Shown here: positions 41,575 through 50,597 of the stretch, piece after piece
Position numbering within the stretch: position 1 is the first letter of the stretch
Layout of the letters: every line of letters begins with the position of its first letter
Assembly (NCBI GenBank): GCA_002083775.1
Contig: MTEI01000004.1
Location: forward strand, 124,001 to 188,000
Source: Rhodoferax ferrireducens
GTDB lineage: Bacteria; Pseudomonadota; Gammaproteobacteria; Burkholderiales; Burkholderiaceae_C
Direction: 5' to 3'
DNA length: 64,000 nucleotides
Notes under the pieces: generated by a model
The model's input: the letters and a program-made list of their open reading frames with translations, nothing else
What the model was told of the DNA's origin: nothing
The model's database searches: none
Program-made: the position numbers and the translations under genes

Positions 41575-42816
41575 CTAGTCAACGCTGGCCCCTGACACAT
41601 ACCACTGGGCAATGATCTGGCGCTCGGCCTCAGATATGTCGGTGGCATTGCTCATCGGCATGATCTTGCCCATCACCACCTGCTGGTAAATGTTGGCCGC
41701 GTGTTGCTTGACGAGTTGCGGCGAGTCCAGCCGCACGCCCTTGGACTGCACCGCCTCGCCATGGCACATGTAGCAGCGCTGCGCCAGCACGGTCTGCAGG
41801 GTTTGATAGGTAATTTGGCCTTTAGCCCTTATACCGTCTGGGCTGATAGCTATTGAATTTGCAGTTGATTGCGCCACCGCTGAAGCCGGTGCAGGCTGCA
41901 TCCAGACCACTAACCCAGCCAACACAGCCACGCCCACCGCCGCATACGGCCAAGGGTGGGCGTTGCGGCCCAGCTTGTAGCCGTGGCGCATGACAAAAAA
42001 CTGCCGGATGGCGGCACCGGCAAACATCATGCCGACCAGCACCAGCGCGTTGTTCGGGTGGTTGTAGGTAAAGCTGTAGTGCCCACTGAGCATGGCAAAC
42101 AGCACCGGCAGGGTGAAATAGGTGTTGTGCACGCTGCGCTGCTTGCCACGCTTGCCGTGAATCGGGTCCACTGGTGTGCCGGCTTTGATGCTCGCCACCA
42201 CCTTGCGCTGACCGGGAATGATCCAGAAAAACACATTCGCGCTCATGGCGGTGCCCATCATGGCGCCCACGATCAAAAACGCCGCGCGCCCGGCAAACCA
42301 ATGGGTGGTCAGTACGCTGGCCAAGGCCACCAGCAGCAGCACCAGCGCACCGACGATGGCGTCGCCATGTTTGCGTTGCCCGAAGGTGCGGCAAATCAGG
42401 TCATACAGCAGCCAGAATACCACCAAAAATGAGAGCGCCACCGCCCCGGCCTGCCAGGGGATCCAGTCCATTTTGGTCTTATCCACCAGGTAGATCCCGG
42501 CGCTCCAGAGGTAAGACACGGCAAACAGCGCAAAGCCGGTCAGCCAGGTGGTGTAGGCCTCCCAGTAAAACCAGTGCAGGTGGCCCGGCAGCTTGGGTGG
42601 GCTCACATTGAACTTGACCGGGTGGTAAAACCCGCCGCCATGCACCGCCCAGAGTTCACCATTGACACCCTGCTTTTTCAGGTCGTCATCTTCGGGCGGG
42701 GTCAGGCTGCTGTCCAGAAACACAAAGTAGAACGACGAGCCAATCCAGGCAATCGCCGTGATCACATGCACCCAACGCAGCAGCAGGTTGGCCCAGTCGA
42801 GGTAATAACTTTCCAT
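41575..42816 (-). CDS. puuD: Urate hydroxylase PuuD (membrane, cytochrome c domain)
   Basis: 413 residues. An N-terminal membrane domain with about eight helices (LLLRWVHVITAIAWIGSSFYFVFLD, then GLHWFYWEAYTTWLTG-like) is fused to a C-terminal cytochrome c with CYMCH at 348-352 and a methionine ligand in KIMPMSNATDI. PuuD oxidises urate to 5-hydroxyisourate and passes electrons to the respiratory chain instead of oxygen. The linker between the two parts contains a palindromic element copy encoding NSIAISPDGIRAKGQI. It lies 10 bp downstream of xdhC on the same strand. Confidence 0.94.
   Translation of the reverse strand: MESYYLDWANLLLRWVHVITAIAWIGSSFYFVFLDSSLTPPEDDDLKKQGVNGELWAVHGGGFYHPVKFNVSPPKLPGHLHWFYWEAYTTWLTGFALFAVSYLWSAGIYLVDKTKMDWIPWQAGAVALSFLVVFWLLYDLICRTFGQRKHGDAIVGALVLLLVALASVLTTHWFAGRAAFLIVGAMMGTAMSANVFFWIIPGQRKVVASIKAGTPVDPIHGKRGKQRSVHNTYFTLPVLFAMLSGHYSFTYNHPNNALVLVGMMFAGAAIRQFFVMRHGYKLGRNAHPWPYAAVGVAVLAGLVVWMQPAPASAVAQSTANSIAISPDGIRAKGQITYQTLQTVLAQRCYMCHGEAVQSKGVRLDSPQLVKQHAANIYQQVVMGKIMPMSNATDISEAERQIIAQWYVSGASVD
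41812..41860 (+). repeat. Palindromic element copy, in puuD
   Basis: AATTTGGCCTTTAGCCCTTAT then CTGGGCTGATAGCTATTG. In the gene frame it reads AISPDGIRAKG in the linker before the cytochrome domain. Confidence 0.8.
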
Positions 42817-42826
42817 CCGGAGTCCT

Positions 42827-43645
42827 TCAATCGGTATTGGTCATGACTTGCAAGAGTTGTGCCGCCACCGCCACGGCAATCACCTCGGGCGCCTTGCCGT
42901 GGATGCCGGGCACACCAATCGGGCAGGTGACCTGCGCCAGCTCTTGCGCACTGAAACCGCGCGCCAGCAGCCGGTGACTGAACGCGGCCCACTTGCTGCG
43001 GCTGCCAATCAGGCCAATATAAGGCAGGTCGCCCTGGCTGCGCTGGCGTTGCAGGCAGGCGGCGACCACGTCCAGGTCTTCAGCGTGGCTGAAACTCATG
43101 ATCAGCACATGCGCTCGGGCGGGCAAGCACGCAACCGCCGCCTGCACTGGCTGGGAATGCTCGCAAGCCACATGGGCGGCCAGCTCTGGCGGAAAAATCT
43201 CGTCACGGCTGTCAATCCACTGCAAGCGCAGCGGCAGCGTGCGCAGTACGGCCACCAACGCCCGCCCGACATGCCCGCCACCAAACAGGGCCACCAGCGG
43301 CCAGCTGGCTTTTTGCTGGTCAAACCGCTGCGCCAGCGCGGGCACATCTGCTGCGCCCACGCGCTCAAAACGCAAATGAACCTCGCCACCACAACACTGG
43401 CCCAGCGCTGGCCCCAGGGTGTAACGCAGCATCGGCTCACCCACGTCACTTTGCAAGCGCGCGCGTGCTTCCTGCATGGCCTGCCACTCCAGACGCCCGC
43501 CACCTACCGTGCCGACACAATGGTCGGCAAACACCGCCATCCAGGCGCCCGCCTCGCGCGGCACCGAGCCACGATGTGCCTGCACCGTGACCAGCACCGC
43601 GTCTTGCCGCACCAAATTCATCAGAAATTGATCAAACAATGTCAC
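42827..43645 (-). CDS. xdhC: Xanthine dehydrogenase accessory protein XdhC
   Basis: 272 residues. XdhC binds and sulfurates the molybdenum cofactor for insertion into xanthine dehydrogenase. The N-terminal GSVPREAGAWMAVF and VGTVGGGRLEWQA, the cysteine pair GQCCGGEVHLRFE and the C-terminal Rossmann segment (VALFGGGHVGRALVAVL) are all present. The start is a GTG at 43645. The catalytic subunits XdhA and XdhB are not in the window and must lie elsewhere. It is placed upstream of puuD, linking xanthine oxidation to urate oxidation. Confidence 0.93.
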   Translation of the reverse strand: MTLFDQFLMNLVRQDAVLVTVQAHRGSVPREAGAWMAVFADHCVGTVGGGRLEWQAMQEARARLQSDVGEPMLRYTLGPALGQCCGGEVHLRFERVGAADVPALAQRFDQQKASWPLVALFGGGHVGRALVAVLRTLPLRLQWIDSRDEIFPPELAAHVACEHSQPVQAAVACLPARAHVLIMSFSHAEDLDVVAACLQRQRSQGDLPYIGLIGSRSKWAAFSHRLLARGFSAQELAQVTCPIGVPGIHGKAPEVIAVAVAAQLLQVMTNTD

Positions 43646-43772
43646 AAATCCTTACCGAATGCTGCGCGGCCCCCATTCCCAAACCAGCACATTTGCGGCA
43701 CATTAAGGGCTGCACTGCATGCCACCCAAGCCGGACTGTGCCCGGCCAAAGACGCCAAGCAAGAGACACCCC

Positions 43773-44288
43773 ATGAACCTGTTAAAACAACCGCGATTGC
43801 CCCTGAGCACCCTGGGCCTGGCACTGGCATCGGCTGTGGCCGCCTTTCTGGCTGGATGCACCTCGACCGCGCTGCCACCCGCGCCGCCCCCTGCGCCCCA
43901 GCCCCCGGCGATCGTGATCGCACCTCCGGTGGTCGCGCCGTCGCTGGTGTCACAGGCTGGCAACCCGCGTGATTACCGGCGCGACGCAGCCAGCCACCTG
44001 TATGGCAAAAACGCCGACCGCATTTACCGCGGCAAGATGCCGCCGCTGTTGTATGCCATCGGGGTGCTGCAAGTGGAGGTGGACAACCGGGGCCGGGTGA
44101 CCGGCACCAGCTGGATGCGCGCCCCCAAACACGCGCCCGAAGTGATGGCCGAGATCGAACACACTGTGCGCGCTGCCGCACCCTACCCCGCCCCGGTGCG
44201 CATGGGCCGCGTCACCTACACCGACACCTGGCTGTGGCACAAGAGCGGCACCTTCCAGCTGGATACGCTGACGGAAGGGCAGTACTGA
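43773..44288 (+). CDS. Lipoprotein with TonB C-terminal-like domain
   Basis: 171 residues. A signal peptide ends in a lipobox (FLAGC, Cys29), followed by a proline-rich stretch (LPPAPPPAPQPPAIVIAPPVV). The C-terminal domain resembles the TonB energy-transducer fold (ALVQVEVDNRGRV-like: VLQVEVDNRGRVTGTSW). A lipoprotein anchor instead of the usual N-terminal helix means it cannot contact ExbBD in the normal way, so I do not call it TonB. It is divergent from xdhC and convergent with uraH. Confidence 0.7.
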   Translation: MNLLKQPRLPLSTLGLALASAVAAFLAGCTSTALPPAPPPAPQPPAIVIAPPVVAPSLVSQAGNPRDYRRDAASHLYGKNADRIYRGKMPPLLYAIGVLQVEVDNRGRVTGTSWMRAPKHAPEVMAEIEHTVRAAAPYPAPVRMGRVTYTDTWLWHKSGTFQLDTLTEGQY

Positions 44289-44292
44289 GACC

Positions 44293-44400
44293 TTGCGGGA
44301 CAGACCGCAGCTACGCGAAGCGAGCCAGCTCTGTCCCCAACTGATCAGAGCATTGCGGGACAGACCAAGATTTGCGCAGCAAATTTGCTCTGTCCCCAAC
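44293..44400. repeat. Two tandem 60-bp palindromic units
   Basis: Copies start at 44293 and 44353. Each opens with TTGCGGGACAGACC and closes with GCTCTGTCCCCAA, so its ends are roughly inverted repeats and each can fold into a hairpin; the inner sequences (GCTACGCGAAGCGAG, and TTTGCGCAGCAAA) are themselves palindromic. They fill the gap between the convergent lipoprotein and uraH genes. GGGACAGA-type ends are common in REP-like elements. Confidence 0.8.
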
Positions 44401-44424
44401 ATTTCGTCGGATATCCGGCTCAAC

Positions 44425-44778
44425 TCACGACCCCCGGTAGGTCGAGTAGCTCCACGGGCTGACCAGCAGTGGCACATGGTAGTGTGCTGCAGGGTCAGCC
44501 ACACCAAAGTCCAGACTCACCAGGCCCAGAAAGTTCGGCTCGGGCAATGCCACGCCAAGCGCCTTGAAATACCCCGCCACATCGAACACCAGCCGGTACG
44601 TGCCGCGCTGCAGACTGCTGGCATCGAGCAGCAAACCGTCGGGGTTGCGGCCATCGGCATTCAGCGTCAATTCTTTGATCAGCCGGGGCGTGGTTCCGTC
44701 CGTGGCCCACAACGCCACCGCCATGCCCGCCGCCGGTGTGCCGTGCATGGTGTCCAACACATGTGTACTCAATCCCAT
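44425..44778 (-). CDS. uraH: 5-hydroxyisourate hydrolase
   Basis: 117 residues, the family's usual size. It hydrolyses 5-hydroxyisourate to OHCU, the step after PuuD. The transthyretin-like motifs are intact: STHVLDTMHGTPAAGM, PHYHVPLLVSP-type (AAHYHVPLLVSPWSY) and the C-terminal YRGS. The start is set at 44778 (MGLSTHVLD), with an AAGGG site, in preference to a position five codons upstream. It is divergent from puuE with only 67 bp between starts, which suggests shared control. Confidence 0.96.
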   Translation of the reverse strand: MGLSTHVLDTMHGTPAAGMAVALWATDGTTPRLIKELTLNADGRNPDGLLLDASSLQRGTYRLVFDVAGYFKALGVALPEPNFLGLVSLDFGVADPAAHYHVPLLVSPWSYSTYRGS

Positions 44779-44845
44779 GGTGATGCCCTTCAAAACGTCG
44801 GCAAAGTGTAGGCATTTTTTTCAAGCACGCGACTATCATGCCGCC

Positions 44846-45844
44846 ATGTCCACCGCTGCTGCAGCCGACACCGCCGCGGCCAGATCCACTGCCATGAACC
44901 ACTACAACAATACCCTGCCCTACCCGCGCGACCTCAAAGGCTACGGCCCCACGCCACCGCATGCCCAATGGCCGAACCAGGCGCGGATTGCGGTGCAGTT
45001 TGTGCTGAACTACGAGGAAGGTGGCGAAAACTGCGTGCTGCATGGTGATGCCGGCTCTGAACAGTTCCTGTCCGAGATGTTTAACCCGGCCAGCTACCCA
45101 GACCGCCATATCAGCATGGAGGGTATTTACGAATATGGCAGCCGTGCGGGTGTGTGGCGCATCCTGCGCGAATTTGAACAGCGCAGCCTGCCACTCACCG
45201 TGTTTGGCGTCAGCATGGCGCTGGAGCGTTACCCTGAGCTGGTGCAAGCCTGCCAGCAACTCGGCCATGAGATCGCCTGCCATGGCTGGCGCTGGATCCA
45301 TTACCAGAACCTGCCCGAATCGGTGGAGCGCGAACACATGGCGCGCGGCATGGAGATCCTCACCCGCCTGATGGGCGAGCGCCCACTGGGCTGGTACACC
45401 GGCCGCGACAGCCCCAACACCCGCCGCCTGGTGGCCGACTTTGGCGGCTTTGACTACGATGCCGACTATTACGGTGACGACCTGCCGTTCTGGATGGAAG
45501 TGCGCAAAACCGATGGCAACGTGGTGCCGCAGCTCATCGTGCCCTACACGCTGGACTGCAACGACATGCGTTTCGCCCTGCCGCAGGGCTACAGCCACGC
45601 CGACCCGTTCTTTCAATACCTGAAAGACACGTTCGACGCGCTCTACGCCGAGGGCGACCCGGCTGGGCTGAATGCGCCGAAGATGATGAGTGTGGGCATG
45701 CACTGCCGCCTGCTGGGACGCCCGGGCCGCATCACCGCGTTGCAGCGTTTTCTGGACCACATCGGCCAGCACGATGGTGTGTGGGTCTGCAGGAGGCTGG
45801 ACATTGCGCGGCATTGGCGCGCGGTGCACCCCTATTTGCCGTAG
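44846..45844 (+). CDS. puuE: Allantoinase PuuE (polysaccharide deacetylase family)
   Basis: 332 residues. It hydrolyses allantoin to allantoate without the dihydroorotase fold. The family opening is NYNNTLPYPRDLKGYGPTP-like (HYNNTLPYPRDLKGYG). VQFVLNYEEGGE, HGWRWIHYQ and WYTGRDSPNTRRLV match the catalytic positions. The ATG at 44846 is used; the frame open from 44564 is antisense to uraH. It follows in the pathway the UraD step that is encoded 8 kb downstream. Confidence 0.94.
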   Translation: MSTAAAADTAAARSTAMNHYNNTLPYPRDLKGYGPTPPHAQWPNQARIAVQFVLNYEEGGENCVLHGDAGSEQFLSEMFNPASYPDRHISMEGIYEYGSRAGVWRILREFEQRSLPLTVFGVSMALERYPELVQACQQLGHEIACHGWRWIHYQNLPESVEREHMARGMEILTRLMGERPLGWYTGRDSPNTRRLVADFGGFDYDADYYGDDLPFWMEVRKTDGNVVPQLIVPYTLDCNDMRFALPQGYSHADPFFQYLKDTFDALYAEGDPAGLNAPKMMSVGMHCRLLGRPGRITALQRFLDHIGQHDGVWVCRRLDIARHWRAVHPYLP

Positions 45845-46242
45845 ATGGGCATGAGCGGGCGCACTGAGGACGTAATGGTCGAGGCTCTTTCCCAAACTTT
45901 TTTGGCTCTTTTTGGCCTCTAGCCCTTTTAGCCATTGGGCTAGCAGCTATTCATTGGTGAGTATCCAGACCTGACCCAAGATGGTCTGAGCGCCCGGGCC
46001 ATGTACCCGCTGGCAAGGTGTGTCACCGAGTCGGCTGGCCTGTGCTGATTCACACCAACTTGGTGCACAAGCCAGTGCAACAGGCCAACATTTGACCCAA
46101 CTGGCAGGCTATTTCTGCGGTCAAGTGCCATAACACCCGCTTTCAGTCACAGCCACCTCTGGCACGGCTAATGCTTACATCCAAGGTTTGAGCCGGTCTT
46201 TTGATTGTCCAACGGGTATCGCCTTCTACGAAAGCGAGTGTC
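45845..46242. other. Gene-free stretch upstream of the oxidoreductase module
   Basis: About 400 bp without a credible reading frame. It holds one palindromic element copy (45909-45955), and the rest probably carries the promoter of the NfnA-like gene. I do not see a recognisable operator. Confidence 0.5.
45909..45955 (+). repeat. Palindromic element copy upstream of the oxidoreductase module
   Basis: TTTTTGGCCTCTAGCCCTTTT then TGGGCTAGCAGCTATTCATT, in the gene-free stretch after puuE. Confidence 0.85.
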
Positions 46243-47127
46243 ATGACCACCTATGAAATCATCCGTCGGGAAGACTTCTCTGACGTCACCTATTTGCTGG
46301 AAATACGCCACCCGATGATGGCCCAGGCCGCCCGGCCCGGTCAGTTTGTCATCGTCATGTTGCACGAGCAGGGTGAGCGAATTCCCCTGACCATTGCCGA
46401 TTTTGACCGCCAGCAGGGCAGCATCACACTGGTGATCCAGGCCGTCGGCAAGACCACCAGGCAGATGCAGCAGGAATGCCATGTCGGCACGGCGTTGTAC
46501 GCGTTGGTCGGCCCGATGGGCATCCCGAGCCCGATCAGCCACGCCAAAAAGGTGCTGTGTGTGGGCGGCGGACTGGGCGTGGCACCGGTTTTTCCGCAGG
46601 CGCGTGCGCTCAAGGAACAGGGCGCTTACGTGATTGGTGTGCTGGGGTTTCGCAACAAGAGCCTGGTGTTTTGGGACGACAAGTTTGCCGACTGCTGCGA
46701 CGAACTCATCATCTGCACCGATGACGGCTCGATGGGCCTCCAGGGCCGGGTCACCGACGGCATTTTGCAGGCGATAACCAACCACCCCGACATTGACGAA
46801 GTGGTGGCCATCGGCCCGCCCATCATGATGCAGGGCTGTTCTGAGACCACCCGCCCCTACAAGATCAAAACCATGGTCAGCCTGAACCCGGTGATGGTCG
46901 ATGGCACCGGCATGTGCGGTGGCTGCCGGGTGAAGATTGGCGGCCAGGTCAAATTCGCCTGCGTGGATGGGCCTGACTTTGACGGCCATCTGGTGGATTT
47001 TGATGACCTGATGACCCGCCTGCGCCGCTACACCCAGGTTGAGCGCAAGGCGCTGGACCACTGGGAAAAGAGCTGCAACCTGCAAAAAGCCATCACCACC
47101 CGCATGGAGACGGCCAGCCCCGGGTAA
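46243..47127 (+). CDS. NfnA/SudB-like FAD/NAD-binding subunit with [2Fe-2S] site
   Basis: 294 residues. The FAD domain (RPGQFVIVMLHEQGERIPLTIAD), NAD domain (VLCVGGGLGVAPVFPQARALKEQG) and C-terminal cluster loop (GTGMCGGCRVKIGG, then FACVDGPDFDGH) match the small subunit of the NADH-dependent ferredoxin:NADP oxidoreductase NfnAB, also named sulfide dehydrogenase SudAB. Electrons move between NAD(P)H and ferredoxin. It is the first gene of a same-strand run of five. The partner subunit begins 72 bp downstream. Confidence 0.88.
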   Translation: MTTYEIIRREDFSDVTYLLEIRHPMMAQAARPGQFVIVMLHEQGERIPLTIADFDRQQGSITLVIQAVGKTTRQMQQECHVGTALYALVGPMGIPSPISHAKKVLCVGGGLGVAPVFPQARALKEQGAYVIGVLGFRNKSLVFWDDKFADCCDELIICTDDGSMGLQGRVTDGILQAITNHPDIDEVVAIGPPIMMQGCSETTRPYKIKTMVSLNPVMVDGTGMCGGCRVKIGGQVKFACVDGPDFDGHLVDFDDLMTRLRRYTQVERKALDHWEKSCNLQKAITTRMETASPG

Positions 47128-47199
47128 ACAGCGCCCCTTTATCCAACGCAAGGGCCGGGTCGACGTTCAAGCACGTTTCACATTCAAGGGCAGACAGTC

Positions 47200-48693
47200 A
47201 TGGCGAAGAAAAAGACCATCCGCAGCATTCCGCAGGAGCGCACCCCGATGCGCGAGCAAGACCCTGCCGTGCGCGCCAAAAATTTCGAAGAGGTGGCCTG
47301 CGGCTACCACCCAGACGACGCCATGCGCGAGTCGGAACGCTGCCTGATGTGCCCGGACCAGCCCTGCGTGTCGGGCTGCCCGGTGGGCATCGACATTCCC
47401 GGATTCATCAAGAAGATCAACGAGAAAGACCTGCGCGGCGCGTATGACATTCTGACCGAGACCAGTTTGCTGCCGGCCATCTGTGGCCGCGTTTGCCCAC
47501 AGGAAAACCAGTGCGAAGGGGTGTGCACCGTGGGTGAATCGCTGGAGCCGGTGGCCATCGGGCGGCTGGAGCGTTTTGTGGGTGATGCGGCCATCCAGGC
47601 TGGCTGGGCCAATATCCCGTACATCCAGCCGAACCACTTCAAGGTCGGCATCGTTGGCTCCGGCCCGGCCGGCATGGCCTGCGCGGCCGACATGGCCAAG
47701 GCCGGTTGTGATGTGACGGTGTTTGAAGCCTTTCATCAACCCGGCGGGGTGTTGAAGTACGGCATTCCCGACTTTCGCCTGCCCAATGCGGTGATCGATG
47801 CCGAAATTGGCAACTTGAGAAAACTCGGCGTCAAGTTTGAATGCAACACCCTGGTGGGCCGCCTTTTCACCCTGGAGCAGATGGTGTCCGAGATGGGGTT
47901 CGACTCGGTGTTTGTCGGTGTCGGCGCCGGTTACCCGACCATGCTGGGTATTCCCGGTGATTCCCTCAACGGTGTGTTGTCGGCCAACGAGCTGCTGACG
48001 CGCTGCAACCTGATGCGCGCCAAGGAGTTCCCGAGTTTTGACACGCCGCAGCCGATCGGCAAACGGGTGGCCGTGGTCGGTGCCGGCAACACCGCCATGG
48101 ACGCGATGCGGGTCTGCCTGCGCCTGGGTGCTGAAAAAGTGGCCTGCATTTACCGGCGCTCGCGCAAAGAGGCTCCTGCGCGCGCCGAAGAAGTGCACCA
48201 TGCCGAGCAGGAGGGCGTGGAGTACCACTGGCTGACGCACCCGATCGCGATTCTGGACGACGGCCAGGGCAACGTGCGGGGCATGCGCTGCGTGCGTATG
48301 GCGTTGGGTGAGCCTGACGCCTCGGGCCGCCGCCGCCCGGTGCAGGTGCCCAACAGCGAGTTTGATTTTGAAGCCGATCTGGTGGTGTATGCCATCGGCA
48401 CCAATGCCAATCCGATCATGGGCCAAACCTCGAAGATTGCCCTGAACCAATGGGGTTACATCCACACCGACACTGGTCTGGCCACCTCCATCGCCGGGGT
48501 GTTTGCCGGTGGCGACATCGTCACCGGTGCCGCCACGGTGATCGAGGCGATGGGCGCCGGGCGCCGGGCTGCCGCCAGCATGAAGACCTATCTGGGCATT
48601 CGCGACAGCACCCGGCGGTTTGAGAGTGATGGCGACACGCTCTTTGGCATTGATCGCCGGGAACACAACTTTGCGCGTGTGCGCGTGGCCTGA
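47200..48693 (+). CDS. NfnB/SudA-like flavoprotein (GltD family)
   Basis: 497 residues. The N-terminal ferredoxin-like part has two cysteine groups (CLMCPDQPCVSGCPVGI and CGRVCPQENQCEGVC) for iron-sulfur clusters. It is followed by an FAD site (VGIVGSGPAGMACAADMA) and a second nucleotide site (VAVVGAGNTAMDAMRVC), ending with VFAGGDIVTGAATVIEA. It resembles the GltD small subunit of glutamate synthase, but no gltB is present; next to an NfnA-like gene it is better read as the large NfnB/SudA subunit. It lies 15 bp before the 2-oxoacid oxidoreductase alpha gene, so the reduced ferredoxin link is plausible. Confidence 0.88.
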   Translation: MAKKKTIRSIPQERTPMREQDPAVRAKNFEEVACGYHPDDAMRESERCLMCPDQPCVSGCPVGIDIPGFIKKINEKDLRGAYDILTETSLLPAICGRVCPQENQCEGVCTVGESLEPVAIGRLERFVGDAAIQAGWANIPYIQPNHFKVGIVGSGPAGMACAADMAKAGCDVTVFEAFHQPGGVLKYGIPDFRLPNAVIDAEIGNLRKLGVKFECNTLVGRLFTLEQMVSEMGFDSVFVGVGAGYPTMLGIPGDSLNGVLSANELLTRCNLMRAKEFPSFDTPQPIGKRVAVVGAGNTAMDAMRVCLRLGAEKVACIYRRSRKEAPARAEEVHHAEQEGVEYHWLTHPIAILDDGQGNVRGMRCVRMALGEPDASGRRRPVQVPNSEFDFEADLVVYAIGTNANPIMGQTSKIALNQWGYIHTDTGLATSIAGVFAGGDIVTGAATVIEAMGAGRRAAASMKTYLGIRDSTRRFESDGDTLFGIDRREHNFARVRVA

Positions 48694-48708
48694 ATGGAAG
48701 CACCTGTC

Positions 48709-50595
48709 ATGAATGCACCAGAATCCCTGCCCGGCACCGCTGCCAAACGCGTCACCACCCTGAAAGAGCACATCGTCGAGATCATCAGCGACTCGGGCGA
48801 AGGGGCGCAGCGCTGCGGCCAGTCGCTCGGCTCGATTGCCGCCCGCATGGGCAACGGCATCTGGACGACAGAAATCATTCCGGCCGAAATTCGCCCGCCA
48901 GCCCGCAGCGTGGCCGGGGCCAGCGGCAACCGCATCCGCATGGGTTCGGGCTACATCACCAATGGCGGCGACCAGACCGATCTGGTGGTGGCTTTCAACG
49001 AACAGGTCTTGCTGGGACGGGTGCGCGACCGAGAACTCAAGCCCGGCTGCCTGATTTTTCTGGAAAACCTGTGGCGCAAACACACCGACCTGAATGTGGC
49101 GATGGCCTATGCCCAAGCGCACGACAAGCTGGTGGCGGCAGGTTACCAGGTGATTGAGTTCCCCATGGAGCAGGAGTGCCAGTTGCTTGGCGCTGACCCC
49201 AAACGTGGCAAAAACATGTTTGCGCTGGGTATGTTGTGTTACCTCTACAGCTTTGATCTGCAGATGGCGCGCGACCAGATCGCGCTGACCTTTGGCAAAA
49301 AGGCCCAAAGCGTGATTGATGCCAACGTCAAGCTGCTGGAGGCCGGGCACCAGTGGGGGGTAACGCACCTGGATTTCAGCTTCTGCATTCCGGCCACGCC
49401 CTCTGCCCTGCCGCAGATGGTCACCAACGGCAACACCGCGCTGGCGCTCGGGGTCATGGCTTCGGGCATGGAGCTGTGTTCGATGTACCCGATCACCCCG
49501 GCCACCTCGGCCTCGCACTATCTGTCGGAGGTGTTCGAGAAAGTCGGCGGCATCGTGCACCAGGCCGAGGACGAAATTGCCGCCTGCGCCTTTGCCATTG
49601 GTGCCTCGTATGCCAGCAAATGCACCATCACCATCACCTCCGGGCCGGGTTATTCGCTCAAGCAGGAAGCCATCGGTCTGGCGGTGATGGCCGAAATTCC
49701 GCTGGTGGTGGTGAATGTGCAGCGCGGCGGACCCAGCACCGGCCAACCCACCAAGGTGGAACAGGGCGATCTGATGTGCGCGATTTTTGGCAGCCATGGT
49801 GACGCGCCCAAGGTGGTGATGGCACCGGCCACCATCGAGGACTGCTTTTATTCGGTCATCACCGCACGCCGCATTGCCGAGACCTTCAACATGGTGGTGG
49901 TGGTGCTGACCGACGCCAGCCTGTCGTCCTCCCAGCAGCCTTTCAATCGGCCGCAGTTCAACGCGGCCTGGCTGGCACCGCCGGTTGACCAAAGCCCGGT
50001 GCCCGAGGGCGCGAGAGCCTACGACTGGGATGCCACCACCGGCCTGGCGCGGCGTTTCATTCCTGGCCAGCCCGGCGGTATGCACACTGTGACCGGCCTG
50101 GCGCATGACCGCGACAGCCACGTGGCCTACGACCCCGACATCAACCAGGAAAGCCTGCGCGCCCGCAGCCTCAAATTGGCTGCCCTGCAAAAAACACTGA
50201 CCCCACCCGAGGTGTTTGGCGAGGCCAGTGGCGATTTGCTGCTGATCGGTTGGGGCAGCACTCAGGGGGCAATTGAAGAAGCGGTTGACTCCCTGCGCGC
50301 TGAGGGGCACAAAGTGGCCTCGATCCATCTGCGCTTTTTGCAGCCGATGCAGCCGGGCATCAAGGCCATTTTGCAGCGCTTCAAGCAGGTGATGACCATC
50401 GAGATCAACTGGAGCGACAGCCCGGATGAGGACATCATCGACGAATCGAACCGGCGTTATTCCTCGCTGGCGATTTTGTTGCGCTCACGTTGCCTGATTG
50501 ACGTGGATTGCTGGAGCGAGGTACGCGGCCAGCCGATCAAGCCCAGCACGATCCGCCGCATCGCTCTGGCCAAGCTCAACGCCCAAGGAGTATGA
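48709..50595 (+). CDS. 2-oxoacid:ferredoxin oxidoreductase, gamma-alpha fusion subunit (KorA-like)
   Basis: 628 residues. The gamma domain comes first (ISDSGEGAQRCGQSLGSIAA, about 15-200), then the alpha/pyrimidine-binding domain with the YPITPATSASHYL signature, GPGYSLKQEAIGLAVMAEIPLVVV and QRGGPSTGQPTKVEQGDL. This is the fused arrangement of oxygen-tolerant 2-oxoglutarate:ferredoxin oxidoreductases. It makes acyl-CoA, CO2 and reduced ferredoxin, or runs in reverse. I prefer the ATG at 48709 (GGAAG site) to the one at 48694. Its TGA overlaps an ATG of korB. Confidence 0.92.
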   Translation: MNAPESLPGTAAKRVTTLKEHIVEIISDSGEGAQRCGQSLGSIAARMGNGIWTTEIIPAEIRPPARSVAGASGNRIRMGSGYITNGGDQTDLVVAFNEQVLLGRVRDRELKPGCLIFLENLWRKHTDLNVAMAYAQAHDKLVAAGYQVIEFPMEQECQLLGADPKRGKNMFALGMLCYLYSFDLQMARDQIALTFGKKAQSVIDANVKLLEAGHQWGVTHLDFSFCIPATPSALPQMVTNGNTALALGVMASGMELCSMYPITPATSASHYLSEVFEKVGGIVHQAEDEIAACAFAIGASYASKCTITITSGPGYSLKQEAIGLAVMAEIPLVVVNVQRGGPSTGQPTKVEQGDLMCAIFGSHGDAPKVVMAPATIEDCFYSVITARRIAETFNMVVVVLTDASLSSSQQPFNRPQFNAAWLAPPVDQSPVPEGARAYDWDATTGLARRFIPGQPGGMHTVTGLAHDRDSHVAYDPDINQESLRARSLKLAALQKTLTPPEVFGEASGDLLLIGWGSTQGAIEEAVDSLRAEGHKVASIHLRFLQPMQPGIKAILQRFKQVMTIEINWSDSPDEDIIDESNRRYSSLAILLRSRCLIDVDCWSEVRGQPIKPSTIRRIALAKLNAQGV

Positions 50596-50597
50596 CC

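Noticed and set aside
43773..44288. True TonB protein
   Set aside because: It has a lipobox cysteine and no N-terminal transmembrane anchor to work with ExbBD.
47200..48693. Glutamate synthase small subunit (gltD)
   Set aside because: The fold family is the same, but no gltB is adjacent, while an NfnA-like gene precedes it, so the NfnB/SudA reading is better.
47167..50328. Very long minus-strand frame opposite sudA-like and korA
   Set aside because: It is a histidine/glutamine-rich shadow produced by high-GC codon bias opposite well-supported genes.
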